Assembly: GCA_024698715.1 (NCBI GenBank) | Contig: JAILRA010000033.1 | Location: forward strand, 1 to 64,000 | Reading direction: 5' to 3' | DNA from: Lachnospiraceae bacterium | Lineage (GTDB): Bacteria > Bacillota > Clostridia > Lachnospirales > Lachnospiraceae | DNA: 64,000 nucleotides | Notes under the pieces: generated by a model | Told to the model about the DNA's origin: nothing | The model's database searches: none | What the model saw: the letters and a program-made list of their open reading frames with translations, nothing else | Shown: piece by piece, positions 24,903 to 33,776 of the stretch | Layout of the letters: each line of letters opens with the position of its first letter | Numbering within the stretch: the stretch's first letter is position 1 | Program-made: the position numbers and the translations under genes

Positions 24903-26399
24903 CTATTCTTCTTCCTGATAGGACTTAAAGAAAACATCTCTTTCTATCACATATATATCCTTCGGATCATCCTCACGGCATGCTATGAAATCACCGGGCT
25001 TTCCGAAAAAGTATGTATCTTCGTTGTAGTACGTAAATATCTTAACCATTTTAGTAAGTTCTCTGGCATAAATATACGAATTGTCAAAGTTAATACAGGT
25101 TTTTGCATAGGATACGATATTAATGATCTTACGCTCATTCTTTACATGGATAACGGGTTCGTACTCGCCGTTAAATTCATATTTTTCATCCAGTACCTTG
25201 TAGGATTTATAGAACTTATCCTTGAGGATCGGATAAACTTCACCCTTGATCCCGATCTGGATATAGTAATTGTGATCAACCTCGATATCTATGTCGCCTT
25301 CAAGTGTTCTGACTGTTATTTCGGTTCCTTCCGGAAGGATCTCGCTCGGATCCGCAAATCCTCTCTTGATATGTTTCTTGGAGTATTTCTTCATGCCTTC
25401 CATGGATATCTCATAATCCCTGGCATAAATGATCTCGGTATTCTTAAAATATCTTTTCAGTCTTTCTCTCAGATAATCATCCATTTCAAGACCGTTGTAT
25501 ATTTTATCAAAAGATTCCTTGTCAACATACCCTCCCGCTTTTTCGGTATGACCGCCGCCGGAACCGATCTTTTCGGTAAGGTAATCAGCGAGTTCGTTCG
25601 CCCTGACTTCTTTAGAACAGCTTCGAACGGAAAGTTTGAATCCGTTATTAAGTTCATTGTATACAATGCTGACCATGATCTTATCAACCTGAAGAGCAAG
25701 GTCGTTGATGAATCCGAGAATATTCGGATCGCAGGGTTTTGAATATATGATCAGATAATGATACTCATCATCGTAATCGTAATGAATGAGTGCCTGACCT
25801 GCGATTTCCAGTTCGTTTAATGATATATTCGAATTGGAAAACAGTTTAACCAGGGGCTTTGAATACTTCACGTTTTCCATCATATCCCTGTCAAGCGGGT
25901 GCGACAATTCCATGAAATTGCTTGTGTCCGTCATTAAGCCGTAATAAAATGCGGTTCCGAGTTTTATTTTATCGTCGATATCAAATCCTTCTTTTAACAT
26001 CATTGACCATACAAGTGTTGCACAGCTTCCGAGATAAGGACACATTTCTTTGTATTCGGCAATTCCCTCACCCTGATGATGATCGATTATGGCAGTATGT
26101 TCCGCCTTAAGACAGCTGACATTTCCTTCACCGAGCTGACAGTCAACGGAGATAAGAAGGGCATCGCCGAAGTCCGTTCCCTCTTCAACGTATTCTATCG
26201 GTATTTCGCACTCGTTTATCATAAGAACAAGATTTGATTTCTGAATCCTGCTTCTGCCGCTATATACTATCTTCGCGTCACTTCCCCTCTCCTTAAAAAA
26301 AGTATACAGTCCGAACGCCGAAGCGATCGCATCGGGATCCGGATTGTCATGCGGCTGTATGAATATTCTTTCATATTTTTCAAGTTCCGAAAGTCTCAT
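24903..26399 (-). CDS. DHH/DHHA1 phosphoesterase with extra C-terminal domain
   Basis: 498 residues. DHH motifs: PHDNPDPDAIAS (motif I), ISVDCQ (II), IIDHHQGEG (III, the DHH triad), and a DHHA1 GSGGGHTEKAGG. This is the NrnA class, which cleaves short RNAs, pAp or linear dinucleotides such as pGpG and pApA. It lacks the membrane, PAS and GGDEF parts of GdpP. Residues about 330-498 form an additional domain ending in GKPGDFIACREDDPKDIYVI, a pattern I cannot name with certainty. It is last in a gene string that begins with a c-di-GMP phosphodiesterase-like protein, which makes pGpG turnover an attractive role. Confidence 0.9.
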   Translation of the reverse strand: MRLSELEKYERIFIQPHDNPDPDAIASAFGLYTFFKERGSDAKIVYSGRSRIQKSNLVLMINECEIPIEYVEEGTDFGDALLISVDCQLGEGNVSCLKAEHTAIIDHHQGEGIAEYKEMCPYLGSCATLVWSMMLKEGFDIDDKIKLGTAFYYGLMTDTSNFMELSHPLDRDMMENVKYSKPLVKLFSNSNISLNELEIAGQALIHYDYDDEYHYLIIYSKPCDPNILGFINDLALQVDKIMVSIVYNELNNGFKLSVRSCSKEVRANELADYLTEKIGSGGGHTEKAGGYVDKESFDKIYNGLEMDDYLRERLKRYFKNTEIIYARDYEISMEGMKKYSKKHIKRGFADPSEILPEGTEITVRTLEGDIDIEVDHNYYIQIGIKGEVYPILKDKFYKSYKVLDEKYEFNGEYEPVIHVKNERKIINIVSYAKTCINFDNSYIYARELTKMVKIFTYYNEDTYFFGKPGDFIACREDDPKDIYVIERDVFFKSYQEEE

Positions 26400-26438
26400 T
26401 TAAGTCTCCTGATTTCAGTATTGGTATTTTTTTAAAGC

Positions 26439-27419
26439 TTATTTTAATCTTTTTTTCAACTCTTCATTCATGGCATCGACAACGCTCTGAGGGCCGATTA
26501 TCTGTGCACCCGTACCGAGTCCGAAGATCCATCCGAAAAACTGGTTGCTGACACGAATATTCTCACTGACAACGAATTTTTTCGCACCCTTTTTTATAAT
26601 GTTTACATCCTTGCCGAGTTTATCGATCACAACTCCAGCAAGATCATTGTCGAATTCCATTTTAACACGCTGCATCTTGCCGGAATACATACCGAAGATC
26701 TGTCCCGAATATTCTGAAACGTCGGTGCTCTTGAATTCCTTCGCACCTTCTCTTTTCGCATCAACGAGACACATCTTGTTCATCTTATCAACTCTGAAAT
26801 GTTTGATCTTCTCATCTTCCGAATCGTATGCAACAAGATAATAATTCTCATCGTTCCAGATCAGAGCCCAGGGAGAAACATAATAGAATTCTCCGTCTCT
26901 TTTATATTCCAGTTCCTTGGAAGGAGTAAATTTATAGTATTTGAATCTGATCTGACTGTCTTCGGAAATAGCCGTATGAATGATATCGACATTGATATAA
27001 ATACTCTCATTCATGGTCTTTACTCTGTCGCTTACAAGCACCTGTCTTTCAAGTTTTCCCGCATTGTAAGTACTGGTAAATCCCTCGAGTTTTTTTATCA
27101 GGCTTTTGGATTTTTTTTCGGTAATGAATCTGGATGCACTGACCGAATCCACAAGCATCTTTAATTCGGGAAGCTCGAATTCCCTGTTTGCCAGAAAATA
27201 CGAATAATATCTCTTGCTGTCATCACCCACGATATCATATCCGAAAGTCCTTAATGTTTCGATATCGTCATAAAGGCTCTTTCTTTCCGCACTGACACCG
27301 TATTTATCCAGTTCGGCTATTATCTCGGACATTGTGAGCGAATGCTCATCATCCGTCATGGTCTCAAATATTTTTATCAAATACAAAAGTTTGTATTTCT
27401 GATTGATTCCTCTTGCCAT
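26439..27419 (-). CDS. WYL-domain transcriptional regulator
   Basis: 326 residues: a DeoR-like winged helix at the N-terminus (SLTMSEIIAELDKYGVSAERKSLYDDIETLRTFGYDIV), then a WYL domain (about 140-215; here YVSPWALIWNDENYYLVAYD, with the family's conserved aromatic core) and a WCX-type C-terminal domain (FGWIFGLG). WYL proteins bind nucleic acid or nucleotide ligands. It begins 2 bases after rsuA, so the two are coupled. Its target is unknown. Confidence 0.9.
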   Translation of the reverse strand: MARGINQKYKLLYLIKIFETMTDDEHSLTMSEIIAELDKYGVSAERKSLYDDIETLRTFGYDIVGDDSKRYYSYFLANREFELPELKMLVDSVSASRFITEKKSKSLIKKLEGFTSTYNAGKLERQVLVSDRVKTMNESIYINVDIIHTAISEDSQIRFKYYKFTPSKELEYKRDGEFYYVSPWALIWNDENYYLVAYDSEDEKIKHFRVDKMNKMCLVDAKREGAKEFKSTDVSEYSGQIFGMYSGKMQRVKMEFDNDLAGVVIDKLGKDVNIIKKGAKKFVVSENIRVSNQFFGWIFGLGTGAQIIGPQSVVDAMNEELKKRLK

Positions 27420-27421
27420 TC

Positions 27422-28132
27422 TTATCCCCTCTTTCGCAACAATTCTGTTTCTTTCTCACTCAGTCTTCTGTATTCTCCGGGTTTCAATCCTTCATCAAGT
27501 CCAACTCCGCCCATGGACAGTCTTTTTAAGTATTCAACTTTAAGACCGCACGCTGCGAACATTCTTTTGACCTGATGGTATCTTCCCTCATGCAATGTGA
27601 TCAAAACCTTTTTATCATCGATCTTTTTCACTTTGGCAGGAAGACACGGTTTTTCGTCACCTATATCTATTCCGTTTTCAATTATTTCAATATCCTCTTC
27701 TTTGATCTCATTGTCGAGGATTGCTTCATAAACCTTATCCACGTGCTTATTCGGCGATAAAAGATCATGTGCCAGATTTCCGTCATTGGTGATCAGCAAA
27801 AGACCTTCAGTATCCTTATCGAGTCTTCCGACGGGAAACAGATCTTTTGTGTTTTCTTTTGAAAGCAGCTCGATCACCGTATCGCTGAGTTTGTCTTTTA
27901 CGGCCGATACACATCCTGCCGGTTTATTTAGCATATAGTATCTGAATTGTTCGTAAATTACCGCGGACCCGTCAAGTTCTACCAGATCGTTTCCGGAATC
28001 TATCTTTGTGTCCGCATCTTTTACGGTATTTCCGTTTACCTTTACCCTTCCCGCTTTCAGAATCTCTTTTACCTTGCTCCTTGATTCCGATGTGGAATTC
28101 GAAAGATATTTATCAAGTCTCATTAAGCTCAT
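27422..28132 (-). CDS. Pseudouridine synthase, RsuA/RluB/E/F family
   Basis: 236 residues: an S4 RNA-binding domain (residues 4-55, RLDKYLSNSTSESRSKVKEILKAGRVKVNG) followed by the catalytic domain with the Asp motif GRLDKDTEGLLLITNDG. It isomerises uridine in rRNA, probably 16S U516 in the RsuA class. The start could also be Met4; both have weak upstream sites. It is 26 bases from the EAL gene. Confidence 0.93.
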   Translation of the reverse strand: MSLMRLDKYLSNSTSESRSKVKEILKAGRVKVNGNTVKDADTKIDSGNDLVELDGSAVIYEQFRYYMLNKPAGCVSAVKDKLSDTVIELLSKENTKDLFPVGRLDKDTEGLLLITNDGNLAHDLLSPNKHVDKVYEAILDNEIKEEDIEIIENGIDIGDEKPCLPAKVKKIDDKKVLITLHEGRYHQVKRMFAACGLKVEYLKRLSMGGVGLDEGLKPGEYRRLSEKETELLRKRG

Positions 28133-28158
28133 TTTCTTTATTTCGTTTCCGAAAAAAA

Positions 28159-30864
28159 CTATTCTTCCTTTGAATTTTCTACATCGTTCTGTATGCTTTC
28201 GGGAAGATGCTCGAGAGGTTCGGGATTCGGTTTGGCAGTATAAAATCCCTGAATAAAATCGACTCCGTACTGAACCACGGTCTTTAATTCTTCCTTGGTC
28301 TCGACGCCTTCACCCACCACGCGCATATCATTCATTTTGGCGAATTCTATGATATTGCTGATAAACAGCTGCTTGTTGGAATCCTTGTAGATATCCTTTA
28401 TCAGGAATCTGTCGATCTTAACGATATTGGGCGTATATCTTAAAAGATTCTGGATATTGCTCTGCCCCGAACCGTAATCGTCTACCGCCAGCTGACCGTT
28501 CATTTCGTCAAGAGTCAGAGTCTTGATCTTGAAAAGTTCTCCGTCTGAAATGGAATTCTGTTCCGTTATCTCAAATACGCAGTATTTAATGTAATCCTTG
28601 TATTTTTCGGTAAATCTCTTAAAATCCGCATCGTTAAGGAAATGTCCCGGAATGCTGTTTATGAAAAGCCTTCTTCCTTTAAACTTTTCAAAATGCTCGA
28701 CATAGTAATCCATAATGCCGAACAATGTCATTTTTTCAAGTTCGTAAAGTTTCTTGTATTTCGCTGCCGTCTGAAGAAGGACCAGCGGCGATACATCGAT
28801 TCCGCCTGCCGTTCTCATAAGTGCTTCATAAGCATAGATCTCACCCGTAGCAACATCAACTATCGGCTGGAAATAATACGTCAGAAGGTTCTTGTCGAGT
28901 ACAAGCATCAAATCGTCATAATGATCCTTTGTATCCTCTGCCAGTGTATCCTGAACATAATTCTTTCTCTTGTCACGAAGAATGCATAAATATAATTCCC
29001 CGTATGCCAGACGCATCATCGAACGAAGATCCGAATTCCATCCTTTTTTGAGAATGGTATATCCAACATTAAGTTCGATGCTGTAATCCTTGGATTTGAA
29101 TGAATTATAGTTTTCAACCGCGCTTACAAGTGTATTGACCTCGTCGGTCAGTATATTTTCCGTCGTTTTGGCATTGTCCAGATCGCCGTTATAATCCACT
29201 ACAGCAAATTCATCATCGGAAATACGTGCCACATATTTTTTTCTTCCGTTGTTCCTTGAAAATACGGAAGCAATAAGATTGACCACTTCTTCGATTTCAG
29301 CCACTCCGAAATTCTCATAAATAAATCTGTATCTGTCGAGTTTAAAAATGGCCATTGCCAGAGAAATCTGATGATTTTCACTCTTGGATGAGAATTCATC
29401 GAACCATTTTTCCAGACCCTTAAGATTGGATATCTGAGTCATCGGATCAAGGAATGCAGCCTGTTCGAGTTCCATCTGCATGCCCTTTTGGATCATTCTT
29501 GTATATACCGTTCCGAACGAAAGATTCAGTGCCCTCGACATCCTGTTGACTCTGTTGGCCATAAATCCTATATCCGTGGTTCTGTAGAAATACAGTCCAT
29601 ACTGATAATCCTCAACATAAAGAGCATTGACGATAAATACCGTATCGTCCCTGAACCATTCATCCGCATCGGGAACCATCAGTTTAAGATCGTCGTTCAT
29701 CAGTCCGAATTCTTCTTCGCTTTCGGAAGAAAGGATCACGTATTCATTCGAAAAATCCAGTTCGAGATTGCTCTTATACATTATGTTCAGAGATTCGAAA
29801 AGCATGGATTTAATACAAAGATATGATTTGTCCCCGAGATTGTAATCAACAAGTGCATCAAGCATCTCGGGAAGGGAATCACCCATAAGAAATTTATCCG
29901 CACCGGCAAAAACATCCGACTCATGCGCTGAAAAATCCCTGTTGATTCTCATGCAGTCCGCCATTCTCTGTCTGTAATCGCTGAAATCCTCCTCACTCGG
30001 ACAGCCGCAGGATTCATTGTAAATTACTTTATACGGAATCTTGATTATCTTCTTTTCAGCTTTTCCGTCAAAGATATCTCTGATGAGGCTGGCACATGCT
30101 ACGGCCTCTCCTTCGATATTTCTTCTGACCGTAGTGATGTTCGGAAGAAAATACTTGCCTTCTTCAATACCGTCATATCCCGTGACTATAACATCTTCGG
30201 GAACTCTGTAACCGTATTTGAAAAGTCTTCTGCATACCGCCATTGCCATGATATCGTTGGCGCAGATGATGGCACGGGGCGGTTTTCTTCTCTCTTTTAT
30301 GATCCTTTCGACTTCTTCGTAGGCGGTAATGTCTTTAAACTCTCCATAGCCCACCATACTGTCGTCGAAATTGATGTTTTCGTCTCCAAGTGCCTTTTTA
30401 AAACATGCGAGTCTGTCGAGCGTATCGGGATCCCATCTGTATCCGCCCATGAAAAACAGATCTCTGACACCGTGATCGCGGATCACATGTCTGATGAGAT
30501 TCCTGTAGGACGTTTTGTAATCATCGCTTACGCAAAAGCATCCGTCATCTTCGGCATTTATCAGAATCACAGGAACATTCTTTTCTTTTGCTTTAAGGAT
30601 TATTTCCGATCCCGTCTGCTTGTTTACCAGACCTCTGTCGAAAATAATAAGACAGTCAAGAATATCGTAATTGATTATATTGTAGACCGATGAAGCACCC
30701 GAATCATATATGCTTCCGTCATAAACACTGAGCAGACTGTTGAATACGATCAGCTTACAGTTTTCCCTGACTATTTCATTGTTGAGCATTTCCACGAAAT
30801 CCGATTTGAATCCCGTATGAACCGCCGATATACATATTCCTATAATTCTTTTCTTTCCTATCAT
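28159..30864 (-). CDS. LacI-type periplasmic-binding-like sensor fused to degenerate GGDEF and EAL domains
   Basis: 901 residues with no signal peptide or membrane helix, so cytosolic. Residues 1-290 match the effector-binding fold of LacI regulators (MGGYRWDPDTLDRLACFKKAL, CANDIMAMAVCRRL, VTGYDGIEEGKYFLPNITTVRRN) but have no DNA-binding domain. A middle region of about 180 residues follows. The GGDEF domain (about 480-610) carries SDDEF at its active site and is unlikely to make c-di-GMP. The EAL domain (about 650-890) keeps EAL, INSIPG, FEITEQ, VDDYGSGQSN, VKIDR, EGVET and QGF, so it should hydrolyse c-di-GMP to pGpG. A sugar or related ligand may control this. RBS is weak (GAGAGG). Confidence 0.9.
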   Translation of the reverse strand: MIGKKRIIGICISAVHTGFKSDFVEMLNNEIVRENCKLIVFNSLLSVYDGSIYDSGASSVYNIINYDILDCLIIFDRGLVNKQTGSEIILKAKEKNVPVILINAEDDGCFCVSDDYKTSYRNLIRHVIRDHGVRDLFFMGGYRWDPDTLDRLACFKKALGDENINFDDSMVGYGEFKDITAYEEVERIIKERRKPPRAIICANDIMAMAVCRRLFKYGYRVPEDVIVTGYDGIEEGKYFLPNITTVRRNIEGEAVACASLIRDIFDGKAEKKIIKIPYKVIYNESCGCPSEEDFSDYRQRMADCMRINRDFSAHESDVFAGADKFLMGDSLPEMLDALVDYNLGDKSYLCIKSMLFESLNIMYKSNLELDFSNEYVILSSESEEEFGLMNDDLKLMVPDADEWFRDDTVFIVNALYVEDYQYGLYFYRTTDIGFMANRVNRMSRALNLSFGTVYTRMIQKGMQMELEQAAFLDPMTQISNLKGLEKWFDEFSSKSENHQISLAMAIFKLDRYRFIYENFGVAEIEEVVNLIASVFSRNNGRKKYVARISDDEFAVVDYNGDLDNAKTTENILTDEVNTLVSAVENYNSFKSKDYSIELNVGYTILKKGWNSDLRSMMRLAYGELYLCILRDKRKNYVQDTLAEDTKDHYDDLMLVLDKNLLTYYFQPIVDVATGEIYAYEALMRTAGGIDVSPLVLLQTAAKYKKLYELEKMTLFGIMDYYVEHFEKFKGRRLFINSIPGHFLNDADFKRFTEKYKDYIKYCVFEITEQNSISDGELFKIKTLTLDEMNGQLAVDDYGSGQSNIQNLLRYTPNIVKIDRFLIKDIYKDSNKQLFISNIIEFAKMNDMRVVGEGVETKEELKTVVQYGVDFIQGFYTAKPNPEPLEHLPESIQNDVENSKEE

Positions 30865-30928
30865 TGAAGCCTCTCAGAACCAAAAACACGTAAGGTTTCG
30901 TTGCAAATCAAATGCGAAGATATTTCGC

Positions 30929-32353
30929 TTATACATTGTAATAAAGGTCAAATTCGGCAGGATGAGGAATCTTGTTGATATTGGAACATTCCGCACGTTT
31001 AACCTTTATATAGTTTTCAATAAGTTCACCCGGGAAAACGTCTGCGACTTTAAGATAATCATTATCTTTTTCAAGTGCATCGAGCGCTTCGTCGAGCGAT
31101 GTGGGGAGTCCGGTAAGTTTTGCCTTTTCTTCCTCCGAAAGATTGAAAAGGTTGCAGTCGTAAGGTCCCCATCCGTTAGCGTGAGGGTTGATCTTGTTCT
31201 TGACCCCGTCAAGTCCCGCCATAAGGATTGCGGCATATGCAAAATACGGATTACATGTGGCATCCGGATTTCTTAATTCAAATCTCCTGAGTTCCGGAGA
31301 CTTTGCATAAGCGGGTATTCTTATTACCGCACTTCTGTTGGATGTCGCATATCCCACGGTAACGGGTGCCTCAAATCCGGGTGTCAGTCTCTTGAATGAG
31401 TTGGTCGACGGATTTGTGATCGCGCAGAGCGATGCAATATGTTTAAGAATACCTCCCATAAAATAATGTGCCGTTTCGCTTAAATGCGAATATCCGTTAT
31501 CGTCAGAGAATACAGGCTGCCCGTCTTTTAAGAGAAGCATGTGTACATGCATTCCGCTTCCCGCTTCCCCGTATACGGGTTTCGGCATAAGTGTTGCACT
31601 GAATCCGTGTTTAACGGCCACATTCCTGATAATGTATTTGATAAGGATCGTAGCATCCGCCATCATGGAAAGTTCGCCGAGTTTGGGTTCGATCTCAAAC
31701 TGTCCGGCAGCACCGACTTCGGGATGGTGATATTTTACGGGAATTCCGGCTTTTTCAATCTCGAGAACCATTTCGCTTCTCGCTTCGTAACTTGTATCCT
31801 GCGGCTTAGCGATATGATATGCTTTCTGTTCCCTGATAACATTTCCGCTGCCTTCATAAGCGCTGTTCCAGGGTGCCTGAGCCATATCTACAGCATACCC
31901 TACGGAATTATGGCTTATATCCCATTCAACCTCATGGAAAAGATAAAATTCGAATTCGGGTAAGATCTTCATAGTATCGGCTATACCCGTACTCTTCATG
32001 TATTCGATCGCCGCATTGATTATATTTCTGGGATACTGTTTAAGAGGTCTGTTGTTCGGATAATCTATGATCATTGCATTACCCGTCATCGAAAGAGTCG
32101 CGATCTCACAGAACGGATCTATAAAAGCGGTATCTGGATCCGGAATGAATACCATATCCGATTTCTCGACTACGGCATATCCGTAGTTGGAAGCATCAAA
32201 ACCAATACCGTTTGTCATAATGCTTTCGTCAAAACTTGTGGCGGGGATCGTAACATGGCGGTAATTTCCGTTGATATCCACCATCTTAAAATCCACCATT
32301 TCAATGTCGTTTTCCCTGATCATGTTAATGATGTCATTGACTGTTTTGCCCAT
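30929..32353 (-). CDS. glnA: Glutamine synthetase, type I
   Basis: 474 residues from the ATG at 32353, which has GGAGG 8 bases upstream; the frame is open further to 32440 through the leader, but that part is not protein-like. Motifs: N-terminal beta-grasp domain with VDFKMVDINGNYRHVTIPA, metal and Glu sites in ILPEFEFYLF and AAGQFEIEP, the GSGMHVHMLL loop, the NPSTNSFKRLTPGFEAP loop, and ATSNRSAVIRIPAY for ATP and Glu binding. It makes glutamine from glutamate and ammonia and is the entry to nitrogen assimilation. The leader has an attenuator-like structure. The beta-grasp Asp loop (GFDASNYGYA) differs somewhat from the common FDGSSI. Confidence 0.96.
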   Translation of the reverse strand: MGKTVNDIINMIRENDIEMVDFKMVDINGNYRHVTIPATSFDESIMTNGIGFDASNYGYAVVEKSDMVFIPDPDTAFIDPFCEIATLSMTGNAMIIDYPNNRPLKQYPRNIINAAIEYMKSTGIADTMKILPEFEFYLFHEVEWDISHNSVGYAVDMAQAPWNSAYEGSGNVIREQKAYHIAKPQDTSYEARSEMVLEIEKAGIPVKYHHPEVGAAGQFEIEPKLGELSMMADATILIKYIIRNVAVKHGFSATLMPKPVYGEAGSGMHVHMLLLKDGQPVFSDDNGYSHLSETAHYFMGGILKHIASLCAITNPSTNSFKRLTPGFEAPVTVGYATSNRSAVIRIPAYAKSPELRRFELRNPDATCNPYFAYAAILMAGLDGVKNKINPHANGWGPYDCNLFNLSEEEKAKLTGLPTSLDEALDALEKDNDYLKVADVFPGELIENYIKVKRAECSNINKIPHPAEFDLYYNV

Positions 32354-32384
32354 TTGTAACCTCCAAAACATATAAAATTTTTCT

Positions 32385-32478
32385 AAAAAACATCTGCTGA
32401 AAATCAGCAATAAAAATATAAAAATCTTCCCCGGTGTCAAAACCTTTTCACGAAGAAAAGCACCCTCTGTTCTGACAC
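32385..32478 (-). promoter_or_regulatory. glnA leader with hairpin and terminator-like element
   Basis: On the minus strand a 10-bp stem GTGTCAGAAC/GTTTTGACAC (32434-32443 with 32469-32478) encloses a small hairpin CTTTTC/GAAAAG. About 25 bases later TGCTGA/TCAGCA (32395-32409) is followed by GATGTTTTTT (T-run 32385-32390), just before the ribosome binding site. This suggests transcription attenuation. Clostridial glnA genes are known to be controlled by ANTAR-domain antiterminators. Confidence 0.6.
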
Positions 32479-32539
32479 TAACATCATATTATCATATTTG
32501 AACAGATTAAAAAATGTAAAAATGTCTCTTTAAGCCAAA

Positions 32540-33688
32540 TCACAACCTTTCGCAGTATTCGCAGTATTCGCCGTATTCGCAGCCTACATTTCTCGCCTCG
32601 ATAACATCAATTAGATCCAGACCTTCGCGCTTCTTCTCGTAGATCTTTATTATCGCTTTTCCGGTACCGCCGTTCCAGAGCCTGTTATGCCGTTTCACGC
32701 CGTCGGGAGCAACATAGTTCACAAAGAGCATCTCTTTTTTGGGACATACCGCATTTATCATCAAAAGGCTGTCCTTGTTCTCAAGCCATACTTTCCATGT
32801 AACTTTGTCTTCCGTTTCGGTTGACAGGAATTTCTGTCCGGGCAGCGTCCAGAATTTCGAGAAATTGAAATCGTATTCCTTTCCTTCGAGATACAGACCG
32901 CCCAAAAGCTTTCCGTCAAGTGAAACCCCGAACACTCTCGGCCTTCCTCCGCCGATATCAAATACGCTGTTCCTGAGTTTCTGTTTCTTAACACGGCTGT
33001 ACAGATTATTGGACGATAACCACAGCCATGGTGAAGTAAAATCCCTTCCCCAGTTTTTGTCTGCATATCCGTATGATCTTTCGGGTAGTACGTTGTACAG
33101 TTCTCCGTTCAGTTTAATGCTTCCGCAGTATTTGGTCTTCATTCCCTGTGCATGCCAGTACATATCAAAACCCTGTAACTCACGCATGAGTTTTCCGGCC
33201 CCGTATCCGACATTGTAAGCTACCTGCTTGTTGATGCTGAGCTTCCATTCCATCTCTCCGGCATCGCTCATCCATTCGGGATGTCGTGCAGCAGCTTCTT
33301 TTGAAACTTTTACCACGCCACAGGTTTCATGTTCGTTTAAGAAACAGTTGCCCGCTTTAACTACAAAAGGAGCACCGGGTTTTAAAATGACTTTTTTAAC
33401 TCCGTAGAATCTGTGAAGCTGCAATGAATCCTCACCCCAGCATCCTGCTTTTATCATTACATATGACGGCTTTTCTTTCTTGGCTTTACCGCCCTGTGAC
33501 TGTCCGAATACCGGATATTTCTTGCCGTATTTGGGATTGATCACAAAAAACTCAATAAAAAAAGCCTTCTCTTCGCCCGTTTTTGCATTAACGGCCGTAA
33601 GAGAATGCCACCACCAGTCATAACCCTTTCCTGCGAAGGATTTATTCAACATATATGCGTCTCTTTTTTCATCACCTGAATTGAACAT
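32540..33688 (-). CDS. Tocopherol-cyclase-like protein
   Basis: 382 residues from the ATG at 33688, which has GGAGGG 7 bases upstream (an earlier in-frame start at 33709 lacks one). Trp- and Gly-rich beta-strands throughout (KGYDWWWHSLTAV, DMYWHAQGMKTKYCG, YADKNWGRDFTSPWLWLSSN, FDIGGGRPRVFG) are typical of the tocopherol cyclase/Svf1-like family, which forms a lipocalin-like barrel. Tocopherol synthesis is not expected in an anaerobe; bacterial members have no established substrate, and a lipid ligand is a reasonable guess. The C-terminus ends in a repeated GEYCEYC motif encoded by 9-bp repeats. Confidence 0.85.
   Translation of the reverse strand: MFNSGDEKRDAYMLNKSFAGKGYDWWWHSLTAVNAKTGEEKAFFIEFFVINPKYGKKYPVFGQSQGGKAKKEKPSYVMIKAGCWGEDSLQLHRFYGVKKVILKPGAPFVVKAGNCFLNEHETCGVVKVSKEAAARHPEWMSDAGEMEWKLSINKQVAYNVGYGAGKLMRELQGFDMYWHAQGMKTKYCGSIKLNGELYNVLPERSYGYADKNWGRDFTSPWLWLSSNNLYSRVKKQKLRNSVFDIGGGRPRVFGVSLDGKLLGGLYLEGKEYDFNFSKFWTLPGQKFLSTETEDKVTWKVWLENKDSLLMINAVCPKKEMLFVNYVAPDGVKRHNRLWNGGTGKAIIKIYEKKREGLDLIDVIEARNVGCEYGEYCEYCERL
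32552..32582 (-). repeat. 9-bp tandem repeat at the 3' end of the tocopherol-cyclase-like gene
   Basis: gcagtattc, gcagtattc, gccgtattc and a partial fourth unit in tandem (plus strand), encoding alternating Glu-Tyr-Gly/Cys. It may vary in copy number. Confidence 0.75.
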
Positions 33689-33776
33689 TTTTAACCCTCC
33701 CGATACCACATTATTATACCATTTTTACGGGCACAAGGTCAAAAAATAAATGAAAAAAATGAGTGTTTTTGTAAGT

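Noticed and set aside
28159-30864. Calling this gene a LacI-family transcription factor
   Set aside because: The N-terminus starts directly with the effector-binding fold; there is no helix-turn-helix, and GGDEF/EAL domains follow.
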